Positions 7,183-11,899 are shown, numbered from the stretch's first letter. The stretch is DNA of 15,349 nucleotides from Candidatus Yanofskybacteria bacterium RIFOXYD1_FULL_42_10 (GCA_001795975.1 MGLG01000005.1:6723-22071), one strand, 5' to 3'. Program-made: numbers and translations. Notes: generated by a model from the sequence alone, not told the origin.

Positions 7183-7674
7183 TTAATGATTTGGAGAATT
7201 CTTGTATCCCCTAGTCATTTTACTTTTGTAAGCTCTCATATTTTCTCTTATAGCGAAAAGTTTTTGGTTTTCTGCCGGTGTGCATCTCGTTTTATCTTTT
7301 TTATGTTTATACATAATTTTAAGAGCTTGACTCCATAATTCAAAATCATATCTTTTCTTGGCTCTTAGCGGATATTTATTAAAAAACGGCAGGATCTTCT
7401 TAAATAGGTCATCCATATTTTGAATTATGTAATGAGCCATACTACCCTCCTTCAATAGATAGATATGTCCACAATTTAACAGATTTTTAATCTTTTCTAA
7501 AATTTCTCGATCATCTGCTCGTATATTGATTGCAAAGTAAGGTGTCCATCTAAAGTATGTTGGACTGCCGGCTCGCTCATGTCTCATTTCACTTCTGTAG
7601 GTTAAATAAAAACAACCCTCTCCATCTACAAATCCTGCCACATAATCCCCACATAATTTAGAATTATTGTTCAT
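7183..7674 (-). CDS. Freestanding LAGLIDADG homing endonuclease
   Basis: This is a predicted site-specific DNA endonuclease of the LAGLIDADG_1 type (163 aa). The signature helix is YVAGFVDGEG (11-20), with the acidic metal-binding residues D17 and E19. It is followed by beta strands CFYLTYR and YFAINIRADD, and the family helix ILEKIKNLLNCG. Only one signature is present, so it should act as a homodimer. I see no group I intron core or intein motifs around it, so it appears freestanding. It lies between 11-bp direct repeats. Expression probably comes from a promoter directly at its start (TTGCAA and TATAAT on the minus strand), with the -10 box 8 nt before the ATG and no Shine-Dalgarno. It converges with the gene at 6741-7127. 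Its target site is unknown. Confidence 0.9.
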   Translation of the reverse strand: MNNNSKLCGDYVAGFVDGEGCFYLTYRSEMRHERAGSPTYFRWTPYFAINIRADDREILEKIKNLLNCGHIYLLKEGSMAHYIIQNMDDLFKKILPFFNKYPLRAKKRYDFELWSQALKIMYKHKKDKTRCTPAENQKLFAIRENMRAYKSKMTRGYKNSPNH

Positions 7675-7682
7675 ATAAATCT

Positions 7683-7711
7683 ATTATAATCTGTCGCATA
7701 ACATTTTGCAA
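7683..7711 (-). promoter_or_regulatory. Promoter of the homing endonuclease gene
   Basis: On the minus strand, TTGCAA (7706-7711) is followed after 17 nt by a perfect TATAAT (7683-7688), which ends 8 nt before the ATG. The right-hand direct repeat (7692-7702) lies in the -35/-10 spacer. The transcript would be essentially leaderless. Confidence 0.55.
7692..7702 (+). repeat. 11-bp direct repeat, second copy
   Basis: TGTCGCATAAC, identical to 7155-7165. It sits upstream of the endonuclease start and inside its promoter spacer. Confidence 0.6.
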
Positions 7712-7735
7712 TACTGGCTGTGCAACTGATGTTTG

Positions 7736-7778
7736 TAATAAAAAAACCCGGTTTTGGACTTATGTCCTCTGCCGGGTT
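7736..7778 (-). terminator. Rho-independent terminator of the 8435-7801 operon
   Basis: On the minus strand, AAACCCGG pairs with CCGGGTTT (7771-7778 with 7743-7750). An inner GGAC/GTCC stem is nested in the loop, and TTTTTATT follows. The placement just after the stop of the 7801-8142 gene fits. Confidence 0.85.
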
Positions 7779-7800
7779 TGTGTTTGAGCGGGATTATTAT

Positions 7801-8142
7801 TTATTCGCCGAAATAATCATCATTAAAACGGTTGCTGAACAATCCCTTTTGCAACAGCTTAAAGGATTCATATCTTTGTTCGCAAACTTCAATAGTTTTC
7901 CGCAGGGGTTCTCTATAATCACGATAAATATAATCACGATAAACAGGGTTTCCCTCTCCCCTTGTCGTTTTCCATATTTGCTTTAAATGCTCAATGGCAT
8001 ATTCCAATTCCGCCTCTTCCGTGCCTTTGGCGATAAGAAAACAAAGTACGGATATTCGCGTCCAATTATCCATATTGATGGGTTGAGAGTAAACATGTTC
8101 CAGTTGTTCAAAAGCAACCCCAAGCATCTTATTGTCTCTCAT
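7801..8142 (-). CDS. Hypothetical protein, 113 aa
   Basis: I do not recognise the family. It appears soluble and all-helical, with helices of the form EEAELEYAIEHLKQIW and ReplRKTIEVCEQRYESFKLLQKGLF, reminiscent of helical-bundle regulatory or structural proteins without a clear motif. The start is well supported by a perfect AGGAGG 6 nt upstream of the ATG on the minus strand. It is the second gene of a two-gene operon, 14 nt after the 8157-8435 gene, and is closed by a strong terminator. Codons 67-76 contain a perfect 15-bp tandem duplication giving the repeated residues YRDYI/YRDYR. The strong Shine-Dalgarno sites set this operon apart from most housekeeping genes here. Confidence 0.7.
   Translation of the reverse strand: MRDNKMLGVAFEQLEHVYSQPINMDNWTRISVLCFLIAKGTEEAELEYAIEHLKQIWKTTRGEGNPVYRDYIYRDYREPLRKTIEVCEQRYESFKLLQKGLFSNRFNDDYFGE
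7914..7943 (-). repeat. Tandem 15-bp duplication inside a gene
   Basis: TATAATCACGATAAA occurs twice in direct succession (7914-7928 and 7929-7943). It keeps the reading frame of the minus-strand gene and duplicates five residues. It suggests a recent slippage event. Confidence 0.8.
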
Positions 8143-8156
8143 TTTTTCCTCCTTTT

Positions 8157-8435
8157 TTACGGTAAGAGTATCGGTCTTTTGAGTTGAAAGGTTAATGCCC
8201 CGCCTTTTTTAATCAGCCGTCCGAAATCCAATTCTTCAATTCTGATTACGGCTCCAGCTTCGGCGTTCTCTTTTCGCCTAATCAAAACTTTTTCAATGGC
8301 GGCCTCGTCATCAATTCCGTTGCCGTTGACCGAGAAGAATTCCGTGATAATTTCTCTTTTCTTCATTTTTACCCTGGGCAAGCGCACGCTTGAAATAAAC
8401 CTATAACAATCGCAGGCCTCTTTCTGCTCCGCCAT
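8157..8435 (-). CDS. Hypothetical protein, 92 aa
   Basis: I do not recognise the family. The protein is short, basic and apparently beta-rich in its second half (AVIRIEELDFGRLIKKGGALTFQLKRP), with a CDC pair near the N-terminus (C8, C10). No signal peptide or membrane segment is present. The start is supported by GGGAGGGG about 11 nt upstream. It is the first gene of a two-gene operon with the 7801-8142 gene; a promoter candidate lies 50-80 nt upstream. The operon lies beside the homing endonuclease and before the nuclease cassette, so this stretch may be accessory DNA, though nothing ties it functionally to either side. Confidence 0.65.
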   Translation of the reverse strand: MAEQKEACDCYRFISSVRLPRVKMKKREIITEFFSVNGNGIDDEAAIEKVLIRRKENAEAGAVIRIEELDFGRLIKKGGALTFQLKRPILLP

Positions 8436-8484
8436 CTTTCAATCCCCTCCCGATTGGTTTGTTAAAGAACCGGTTAAGTAAAAT

Positions 8485-8511
8485 ACTATACGATATTTTA
8501 TTTTTTGTCCA
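8485..8511 (-). promoter_or_regulatory. Promoter candidate for the 8435-7801 operon
   Basis: On the minus strand, TGGACA (8506-8511) and TATAGT (8485-8490) each match five of six consensus bases. The spacer is 15 nt, shorter than ideal; a TAGTAT at 17 nt is an alternative -10. Confidence 0.45.
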
Positions 8512-8539
8512 GGGTATTCAAGATTGTTATTTTGACAGC

Positions 8540-8576
8540 TTGTTATCTTGTTAAAATTTAATTAGCAAGATAGCGA
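8540..8576 (+). repeat. AT-rich inverted repeat and shared intergenic motif, copy 2
   Basis: TATCTTGTTAA (8544-8554) pairs with TTAGCAAGATA (8562-8572) with one G-T wobble and a 7-nt loop, extendable by four weaker pairs on the outside. The left arm repeats the sequence seen at 5318-5340. No T-tract follows, so it is not a standard terminator. Confidence 0.45.
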
Positions 8577-8656
8577 TTAACAATATAGCAATTTATTTTG
8601 TTGAATATCAAACAAGCTTTATTTTTGACCACAAACAATGAAAAATTTAAAAGTAC

Positions 8657-8683
8657 TTGCTTACCAATGGTTCTTTGTATATT
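8657..8683 (+). promoter_or_regulatory. Promoter of the exonuclease gene
   Basis: TTGCTT (8657-8662) and TATATT (8678-8683) are 15 nt apart. The -10 box ends 8 nt before the ATG at 8692, so the message is probably leaderless or nearly so. No Shine-Dalgarno is present. Confidence 0.45.
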
Positions 8684-8691
8684 CTTGATAC

Positions 8692-9366
8692 ATGCTTAAA
8701 TTAATTTTTGATATAGAGACGGTGGGAGTGGAGTTTGAGTCGCTGGATGAAAAGTCCAAGGAATATATAATGCGTTTTACCCAATCTCCCGAAGAAAAAG
8801 AAGAAGCCAAAGAACGGTTAAGTTTCTCCCCCCTCACCGGCCAGATTGTGGCGATAGGAATTTTAAATCCCGACACCGAAAAAGGCGCGGTTTATTTTCA
8901 ATCGCCGGAAAGAGAGATTGATAAAGCAGAAGACGCTAAAGCTCAATATATCCCCTTCTCTTCAGAAAAAGAATTGCTTAAAAATTTTTGGGATGTCGCC
9001 GCGCATTATGAACAATTCATTTCGTTTAACGGCCGGTCTTTTGATTCGCCGTTTCTTTTTGTCCGCTCTGCTATTTTAAAAATAAAGCCGTCGGTCAATC
9101 TGATGCCCAACCGTTATTATGACCAACACATTGATCTTTTTGACAGGTTGTCTTTTTTCGGCGCGGTAAGACAAAAAATGGGATTGCATATGTGGTGTCA
9201 GGCATTTGGGATAGAAAGCCCAAAAGCCAACGGAATTACCGGCGATGATGTCGCTCGTCTGTTTAAAGAAAAGAAATATCTTGATATCGCCAAGTATTGT
9301 TTCGGTGATTTAAGAGCGACCAAGGAATTGTTTGAATATTGGGACAAATACATCAACATCAAATAG
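8692..9366 (+). CDS. DEDDy-family 3'-5' exonuclease
   Basis: This is a predicted 3'-5' exonuclease of the ribonuclease H-like DEDDy group, close to the exonuclease domain of family B DNA polymerases but standing alone (224 aa). The Exo I motif is FDIET (D7, E9). Exo II is FNGRSFD (N113, D118). Exo III is YCFGD (Y202, D206), the tyrosine form that defines DEDDy. All four acidic metal ligands and the tyrosine are present, so it should be active. No polymerase domain is attached. It is the first gene of a nuclease cassette. A GGAGGG ribosome site for a small frame lies 6 nt after its stop, and a PD-(D/E)XK nuclease follows on the same strand. A role in repair, or in defence together with the second nuclease, is inference from context only. 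Confidence 0.9.
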   Translation: MLKLIFDIETVGVEFESLDEKSKEYIMRFTQSPEEKEEAKERLSFSPLTGQIVAIGILNPDTEKGAVYFQSPEREIDKAEDAKAQYIPFSSEKELLKNFWDVAAHYEQFISFNGRSFDSPFLFVRSAILKIKPSVNLMPNRYYDQHIDLFDRLSFFGAVRQKMGLHMWCQAFGIESPKANGITGDDVARLFKEKKYLDIAKYCFGDLRATKELFEYWDKYINIK

Positions 9367-9380
9367 TTTACGGAGGGAGA

Positions 9381-9518
9381 ATGGCATATAAGCTCTTTTG
9401 GGATTTGCGGAGCCCGACGGGGCGAGCTAAAGGCAAAATTCCAGCAGGAATTTATGTCGTGCCCAAAAAGCTTATTTGCCAATCTCCCGTTCTGTATAAT
9501 GTGGTACAGCAATGTTGA
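9381..9518 (+). CDS. Possible small protein, 45 aa
   Basis: A 45-residue frame starts at an ATG preceded by GGAGGG (9372-9377), among the best ribosome sites in the window, 14 nt after the exonuclease stop. The peptide begins MAYKLFWDLRSPTG and contains KIPAGIYVVPKK. It is basic, has one Cys near each half end and no membrane segment. Its 3' part overlaps the PD-(D/E)XK gene in another frame, and its TGA (9516-9518) lies just after that gene's alternative ATG (9499), so it could couple translation to the nuclease. I do not recognise it. It may instead be a leader peptide, or the remains of an older start region of the next gene. Confidence 0.4.
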   Translation: MAYKLFWDLRSPTGRAKGKIPAGIYVVPKKLICQSPVLYNVVQQC

Positions 9519-10233
9519 AAATTTTAAGAACGCCAACGGCTACACGATAGACGGGATTTGGTATCCGCGCGTTACTTCTATTATCTCAATTAAAGCCAAG
9601 CCGGCGTTATATATGTATTATGCCGGTTTGCCTGATTTTAAGACCGGCGAGGCGATTAAAACTAAATCGGCCGCGGAAGGAACGCTTTTACACGAAACCG
9701 TTGAAGCTATTTTGAGAAAAGAACCGATCGTAATACCGGAAACCATCAAACCGGCGGTTTCCGCTTTTATGGATTTTTATTCTAAAAATGATGTTATCGC
9801 TCACAAAATAGAAGAAAGAGTTGTTTCCAAGAAAAATAATTACGCCGGAACGATTGATGTTTTGGCGACAGTCAATGGTACGATGGGTGTGTTGGATATC
9901 AAAACATCACAGGCTATTTATCGGGATTATTCAATGCAAACTTCGGCTTATATTGAGGCCTTCAAAGAAGATCTCACGCTTCCACCGCTTACCTGCTGGA
10001 TATTAAGGTTGGATCAGGCAAGGAAATGCTTAAAATGTCCCGCTACTATGCGTGAGAAGGGCGGGAATATAAAAATCAGAGGAGAGAAGACCAAATGCGA
10101 ACATCAATGGTCGGAGGTGCGGGGCGAATGCGAATTCAAAGAACTCAAAACATTTGAGTCGGATATTCAGGCCTTTCTCGCTTGTAAAACTCTTTGGGAA
10201 TGGGAAAACGAGTTTTGGCTTAAAAAAATTTAG
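9454..10233 (+). CDS. PD-(D/E)XK nuclease, RecB/Cas4-like
   Basis: This is a predicted DNA exonuclease of the RecB-type PD-(D/E)XK fold (259 aa from this start). The motifs, in order, are: GTLLHETVE with the family's H80; E120/E121; GTIDVL with D135; VLDIKTS with D148 and K150; and the QTSAY signature (Q162, Y166) typical of RecB and Cas4 nucleases. After the core, CLKC (C192, C195) and CEH (C215, H217) could bind a zinc ion in an insertion of about 25 residues. No Cas4 iron-sulphur cluster cysteines are arranged in the usual way, and no helicase is attached. The ATG at 9454 has AGGA 4 nt upstream; the ATG at 9499 (residue 16) is equally possible and gives a start that looks more like a domain beginning. 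It lies behind the DEDDy exonuclease on the same strand. Confidence 0.88.
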   Translation: MSCPKSLFANLPFCIMWYSNVENFKNANGYTIDGIWYPRVTSIISIKAKPALYMYYAGLPDFKTGEAIKTKSAAEGTLLHETVEAILRKEPIVIPETIKPAVSAFMDFYSKNDVIAHKIEERVVSKKNNYAGTIDVLATVNGTMGVLDIKTSQAIYRDYSMQTSAYIEAFKEDLTLPPLTCWILRLDQARKCLKCPATMREKGGNIKIRGEKTKCEHQWSEVRGECEFKELKTFESDIQAFLACKTLWEWENEFWLKKI

Positions 10234-10241
10234 AAGACCTA

Positions 10242-10358
10242 AAAAATAACCGGATAGTATGTTTTTCGGGCACGGCGTAAATCTCTGCTGAGATTTCGCC
10301 TTTCACTCGGACCGTCGTCCTCCGTAAATCCCTCAAAACATACTATCCGGTTATTTTT
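10242..10358. repeat. 24-bp perfect inverted repeat with internal hairpins
   Basis: The left arm (10242-10265, starting AAAAATAACCGGATAGTATG) and right arm (10335-10358) are perfectly complementary over 24 bp around a 69-nt spacer. The spacer itself folds: GGCG-t-AAATCTC with GAGATTTCGCC (10274-10300), and GGAC/GTCC (10309-10320), giving a three-way-junction shape. The arms end in A-tracts and T-tracts, so it could terminate transcription in both directions after the nuclease gene at 10233, but ordinary terminators do not carry a folded 69-nt loop. Confidence 0.85.
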
Positions 10359-10360
10359 AC

Positions 10361-10392
10361 TCAACGGCTCACCTATGTGAGTGAGCCGTTGA
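10361..10392. repeat. 12-bp inverted repeat
   Basis: TCAACGGCTCAC (10361-10372) and GTGAGCCGTTGA (10381-10392) pair perfectly around an 8-nt loop. It starts 2 nt after the 24-bp inverted repeat. No T-tract follows. Confidence 0.8.
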
Positions 10393-10448
10393 ATCCAAGC
10401 AAGCGGATGAGTCTTTGAGCGGGTTTTGAGGTTGAAAGCGGGCATGGT

Positions 10449-10486
10449 TTTTTGCGAAGCCCCGCCATGGCGGGGCGAAGCAAAAA
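10449..10486. repeat. GC-rich palindrome with GAA/GAA internal loop
   Basis: GCCCCGCCATGGCGGGGC (10459-10476) is a perfect 18-nt palindrome. Outside it, TTTTTGC (10449-10455) pairs with GCAAAAA (10480-10486). The two are separated by a symmetrical GAA/GAA loop, which in RNA could form tandem sheared G-A pairs. Two GCGAAG motifs are formed at the loop on either side. Confidence 0.8.
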
Positions 10487-10495
10487 GAGCGAAGA

Positions 10496-10517
10496 CCCCC
10501 AATTTCTGAATTGGGGG
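10496..10517. repeat. 9-bp hairpin
   Basis: CCCCCAATT (10496-10504) pairs perfectly with AATTGGGGG (10509-10517) around a TCTG tetraloop. A competing GGCTC-gaa-GAGCC hairpin begins at its 3' end and leads into repeat copy B. Confidence 0.8.
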
Positions 10518-10525
10518 CTCGAAGA

Positions 10526-10669
10526 GCCTCATCCTTGAGCGAGCCACGCTGACAAGGCGAAGGTTCACGGGAGGAACTTCCCGGGAATCGCCTGGGGCGA
10601 GCGAGAAAAGCGAAAAGATTGCATCCGCTGGATTAGGATAAAAATGGGGAGGGGGCGAAGCGATGTTTA
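10526..10669 (+). repeat. Dispersed repeat, copy B, with a 43-nt hairpin module
   Basis: This is the second copy of the sequence at 1-100. Compared with copy A it carries an extra 43 nt (10552-10594) that is itself a folded unit: GGCGA (10556-10560) with TCGCC (10588-10592), enclosing CGGGAG (10568-10573) with TTCCCG (10578-10583). The trinucleotide CTG lies at both edges of the extra block. Five GCGAAG motifs occur between 10454 and 10660. Confidence 0.85.
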
Positions 10670-10673
10670 ATGT

Positions 10674-10698
10674 AAAAGAAAACCGACTTTCGTCGGCT
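10674..10698 (-). terminator. Hairpin terminator for decayed minus-strand genes
   Basis: CCGAC (10683-10687) and GTCGG (10692-10696) form a tight stem with a 4-nt loop. On the minus strand it is followed by TTTTCTTTTA. It lies 20-45 nt beyond the end of a minus-strand gene remnant (10718-10928), whose terminator it probably was. Confidence 0.6.
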
Positions 10699-10717
10699 TT
10701 CTCCTTTGGCTTACCAG

Positions 10718-10928
10718 TTATGGCTCTCCAGCTTCATTCCATTTTGCCAGTTTATCTACAGCTTTTTTATAATTCTGATAATCCTTGAATCAGAATCATA
10801 CTTAACGCGCCAAGCACTTCATCGTTAGGGAGTTCTTGTTTTTCAAATAAGTACCTAAATGACGGATATACTCGCCTACAAATTAAATAGTCAAGAGGAA
10901 GACCTAATACATCAGTTTCCGTTGACTA
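10718..10928 (-). pseudogene. Frameshifted, 5'-truncated gene remnant
   Basis: On the minus strand an open, protein-like frame runs from about 10928 (beginning STETDVLGLPLDYLI, without a start codon) through QELPNDEVLGALSM. It then stops at 10767. A different frame picks up at about 10783 with DYQNYKKAVDKLAKWNEAGEP and ends at a TAA (10718-10720). The two parts read as one C-terminal protein region broken by a single-base frameshift between roughly 10784 and 10797. I do not recognise the family. A terminator follows. An assembly error could also give the frameshift, but the missing start indicates real decay. Confidence 0.55.
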
Positions 10929-11010
10929 TCAATTGCAATTCCCCGCTAATACGAAACCCTTGGCTTCTGCTTCTTTGGTCTTTCTCGGCAGAGTGTCAGC
11001 TTCAAATCAA
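10929..11010 (-). pseudogene. Remnant copy of the Ada-like C-terminal domain
   Basis: On the minus strand the frame reads EAEAKGFVLAGNCN then TGA TAG. The neighbouring intact gene (11126-11524) ends EAEAKGYVLAGNCQP. The DNA identity is also clear in the shared blocks ACCCTTGGCTTC and GCTTCTTT. Upstream of this the similarity fades and an in-frame stop appears. It is a broken duplicate of the 3' end of the neighbour. Confidence 0.7.
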
Positions 11011-11025
11011 AGAAATATAGCGCAG

Positions 11026-11072
11026 GTCGGGCTTTTTTTCTGAATCAGCAGACCGAAGAAAAAAGGCCCGAC
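11026..11072. repeat. 16-bp inverted repeat
   Basis: GTCGGGCTTTTTTTCT (11026-11041) pairs with AGAAAAAAGGCCCGAC (11057-11072), with one G-T wobble and a 15-nt loop. T-tracts lie inside the stem, not after it, so it is not a standard terminator although it lies downstream of the 11126-11524 gene. Confidence 0.65.
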
Positions 11073-11125
11073 GGAGCACTCGTTAAATTATATGGTGATT
11101 CGGAATTTAGAAAATAAGGCAGGGT

Positions 11126-11524
11126 TTATGGTTGGCAGTTCCCAGCCAAAACATAACCCTTGGCTTCCGCTTCTTTTGCCGTATTAAACCATATCTGATT
11201 TTCCGGTTTTATGCGTTTGGCCCCCGAGCACCATGTAAAATGATATTTTTTGGGATTTGAATTCTTGGAGGCGACAACTCTTGTATCCGACGGTTGCGGC
11301 TTAGAAGTAGCGCTAATCCCCTTTTGAACGGTGATTTGTGGCGTGTTGCCACTAACAGCTTTATAAATATTGGCCCCTTCGCTTATTTTTATTGGGGTTT
11401 GGTGAAGGGCGTTGATTTTGCCGAGATTGAAGCTGATTATCGCTACCAACGCGATACAAATGCTCAAAAAGATATGGTTTGTATATTGTTTGACTAAATT
11501 AAGGAATTTTGATAATATAAACAT
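11126..11524 (-). CDS. Membrane-anchored protein with Ada-like zinc-binding C-terminus
   Basis: A 132-aa protein with one N-terminal membrane segment (about 18-35, HIFLSICIALVAIISFNL), a Ser/Thr/Pro/Gln-rich linker (about 40-88) and a compact C-terminal domain (about 90-131). That domain reads KYHFTWCSGAKRIKPENQIWF...AEAKGYVLAGNC. This pattern (YH..WC..A..I..EN...F....EA...GY....C) is like the metal-binding domain of Ada proteins and the tails of some secreted nucleases in Patescibacteria. Here it would lie outside the membrane, with H95, C99 and C130 as candidate ligands. No catalytic domain is attached. Its last 45 nt have a decayed copy at 10929-11010. It is divergent from rpmA. Function unknown; binding of metal, DNA or wall are guesses. 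Confidence 0.75.
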   Translation of the reverse strand: MFILSKFLNLVKQYTNHIFLSICIALVAIISFNLGKINALHQTPIKISEGANIYKAVSGNTPQITVQKGISATSKPQPSDTRVVASKNSNPKKYHFTWCSGAKRIKPENQIWFNTAKEAEAKGYVLAGNCQP

Positions 11525-11560
11525 CAGTTAAAAATCAAGTCCATAAAGTTCATAATGTTT

Positions 11561-11592
11561 AATGTTTATAAAGAAAATTCATTATAAACATT
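11561..11592. repeat. AT-rich inverted repeat between divergent genes
   Basis: AATGTTTATAA (11561-11571) and TTATAAACATT (11582-11592) pair perfectly around a 10-nt loop and can be extended with a bulge. It lies in the 95-nt gap between the divergent 11524 gene and rpmA, where an operator would be placed. Confidence 0.55.
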
Positions 11593-11619
11593 ATAAACTT
11601 TTGAGCTTGCGCGAAGCGC

Positions 11620-11895
11620 ATGGCGCATACAAAGGCAATAGGATCAACACAATTAGGGCGAGATTCCCAGCCGAAATATTTGGGAGTCAAGCTTCATGAC
11701 GGTGAAACGGCTAAATCCGGCAATATTATAATCCGCCAAAGGGGAACTAAGGTTTTACCCGGAAAAGGTGTCCGTATCGGAAAGGATGATACAATTTATG
11801 CAGTAATGACGGGTAAAGTCAAATTTGCCACCCGCAAAAAGAAAAGATTTGACGGTTCTCATCGATTGGTAAAAGTTGTAAGCGTTTTACAGTAA
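11620..11895 (+). CDS. rpmA: 50S ribosomal protein L27 (bL27)
   Basis: This is a structural protein of the large ribosomal subunit, whose N-terminal tail reaches the peptidyl transferase centre (91 aa). The MAHTKAIGSTQLGRDSQPKYLGVK start and the IIIRQRGTKVLPGKGVRIGKDDTIYA core are diagnostic. It starts directly at MAH, without the N-terminal extension that Firmicutes cleave off. L21 (rplU), the usual upstream partner, is absent; the gene is alone and divergent from a membrane protein gene. The ATG has no Shine-Dalgarno and is embedded in GCGC repeats: TGCGC-gaa-GCGCA forms a hairpin whose last base is the A of the ATG, and GCGC flanks the ATG on both sides. This could dampen translation. A strong shared terminator follows. 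Confidence 0.97.
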   Translation: MAHTKAIGSTQLGRDSQPKYLGVKLHDGETAKSGNIIIRQRGTKVLPGKGVRIGKDDTIYAVMTGKVKFATRKKKRFDGSHRLVKVVSVLQ

Positions 11896-11899
11896 ATTT

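Noticed and set aside
7155..7702. Group I intron or intein carrying the LAGLIDADG gene
   Set aside because: No intron core motifs, no split gene on the two sides, and no intein splice residues are visible.
10242..10358. Integron attC site
   Set aside because: The inverted repeat is perfect and lacks the conserved attC core sites and extrahelical bases; no integrase is present.
10239..10568. A 109-codon open frame on the minus strand across the hairpin region
   Set aside because: It runs through perfect inverted repeats and into the dispersed repeat, has no ribosome site, and its composition (Arg/Pro/Ser rich) reflects the palindromes. I treat the region as non-coding structure.
10242..10600. 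CRISPR array
   Set aside because: The stems differ in sequence and spacing; there are no regular direct repeats with spacers and no cas genes apart from a Cas4-like fold that lacks the usual cluster cysteines.
10526..10669. tRNA, tmRNA or RNase P RNA gene
   Set aside because: I found no TTCGA-type T-loop with matching stems, no CCA end and none of the conserved RNase P or tmRNA blocks.
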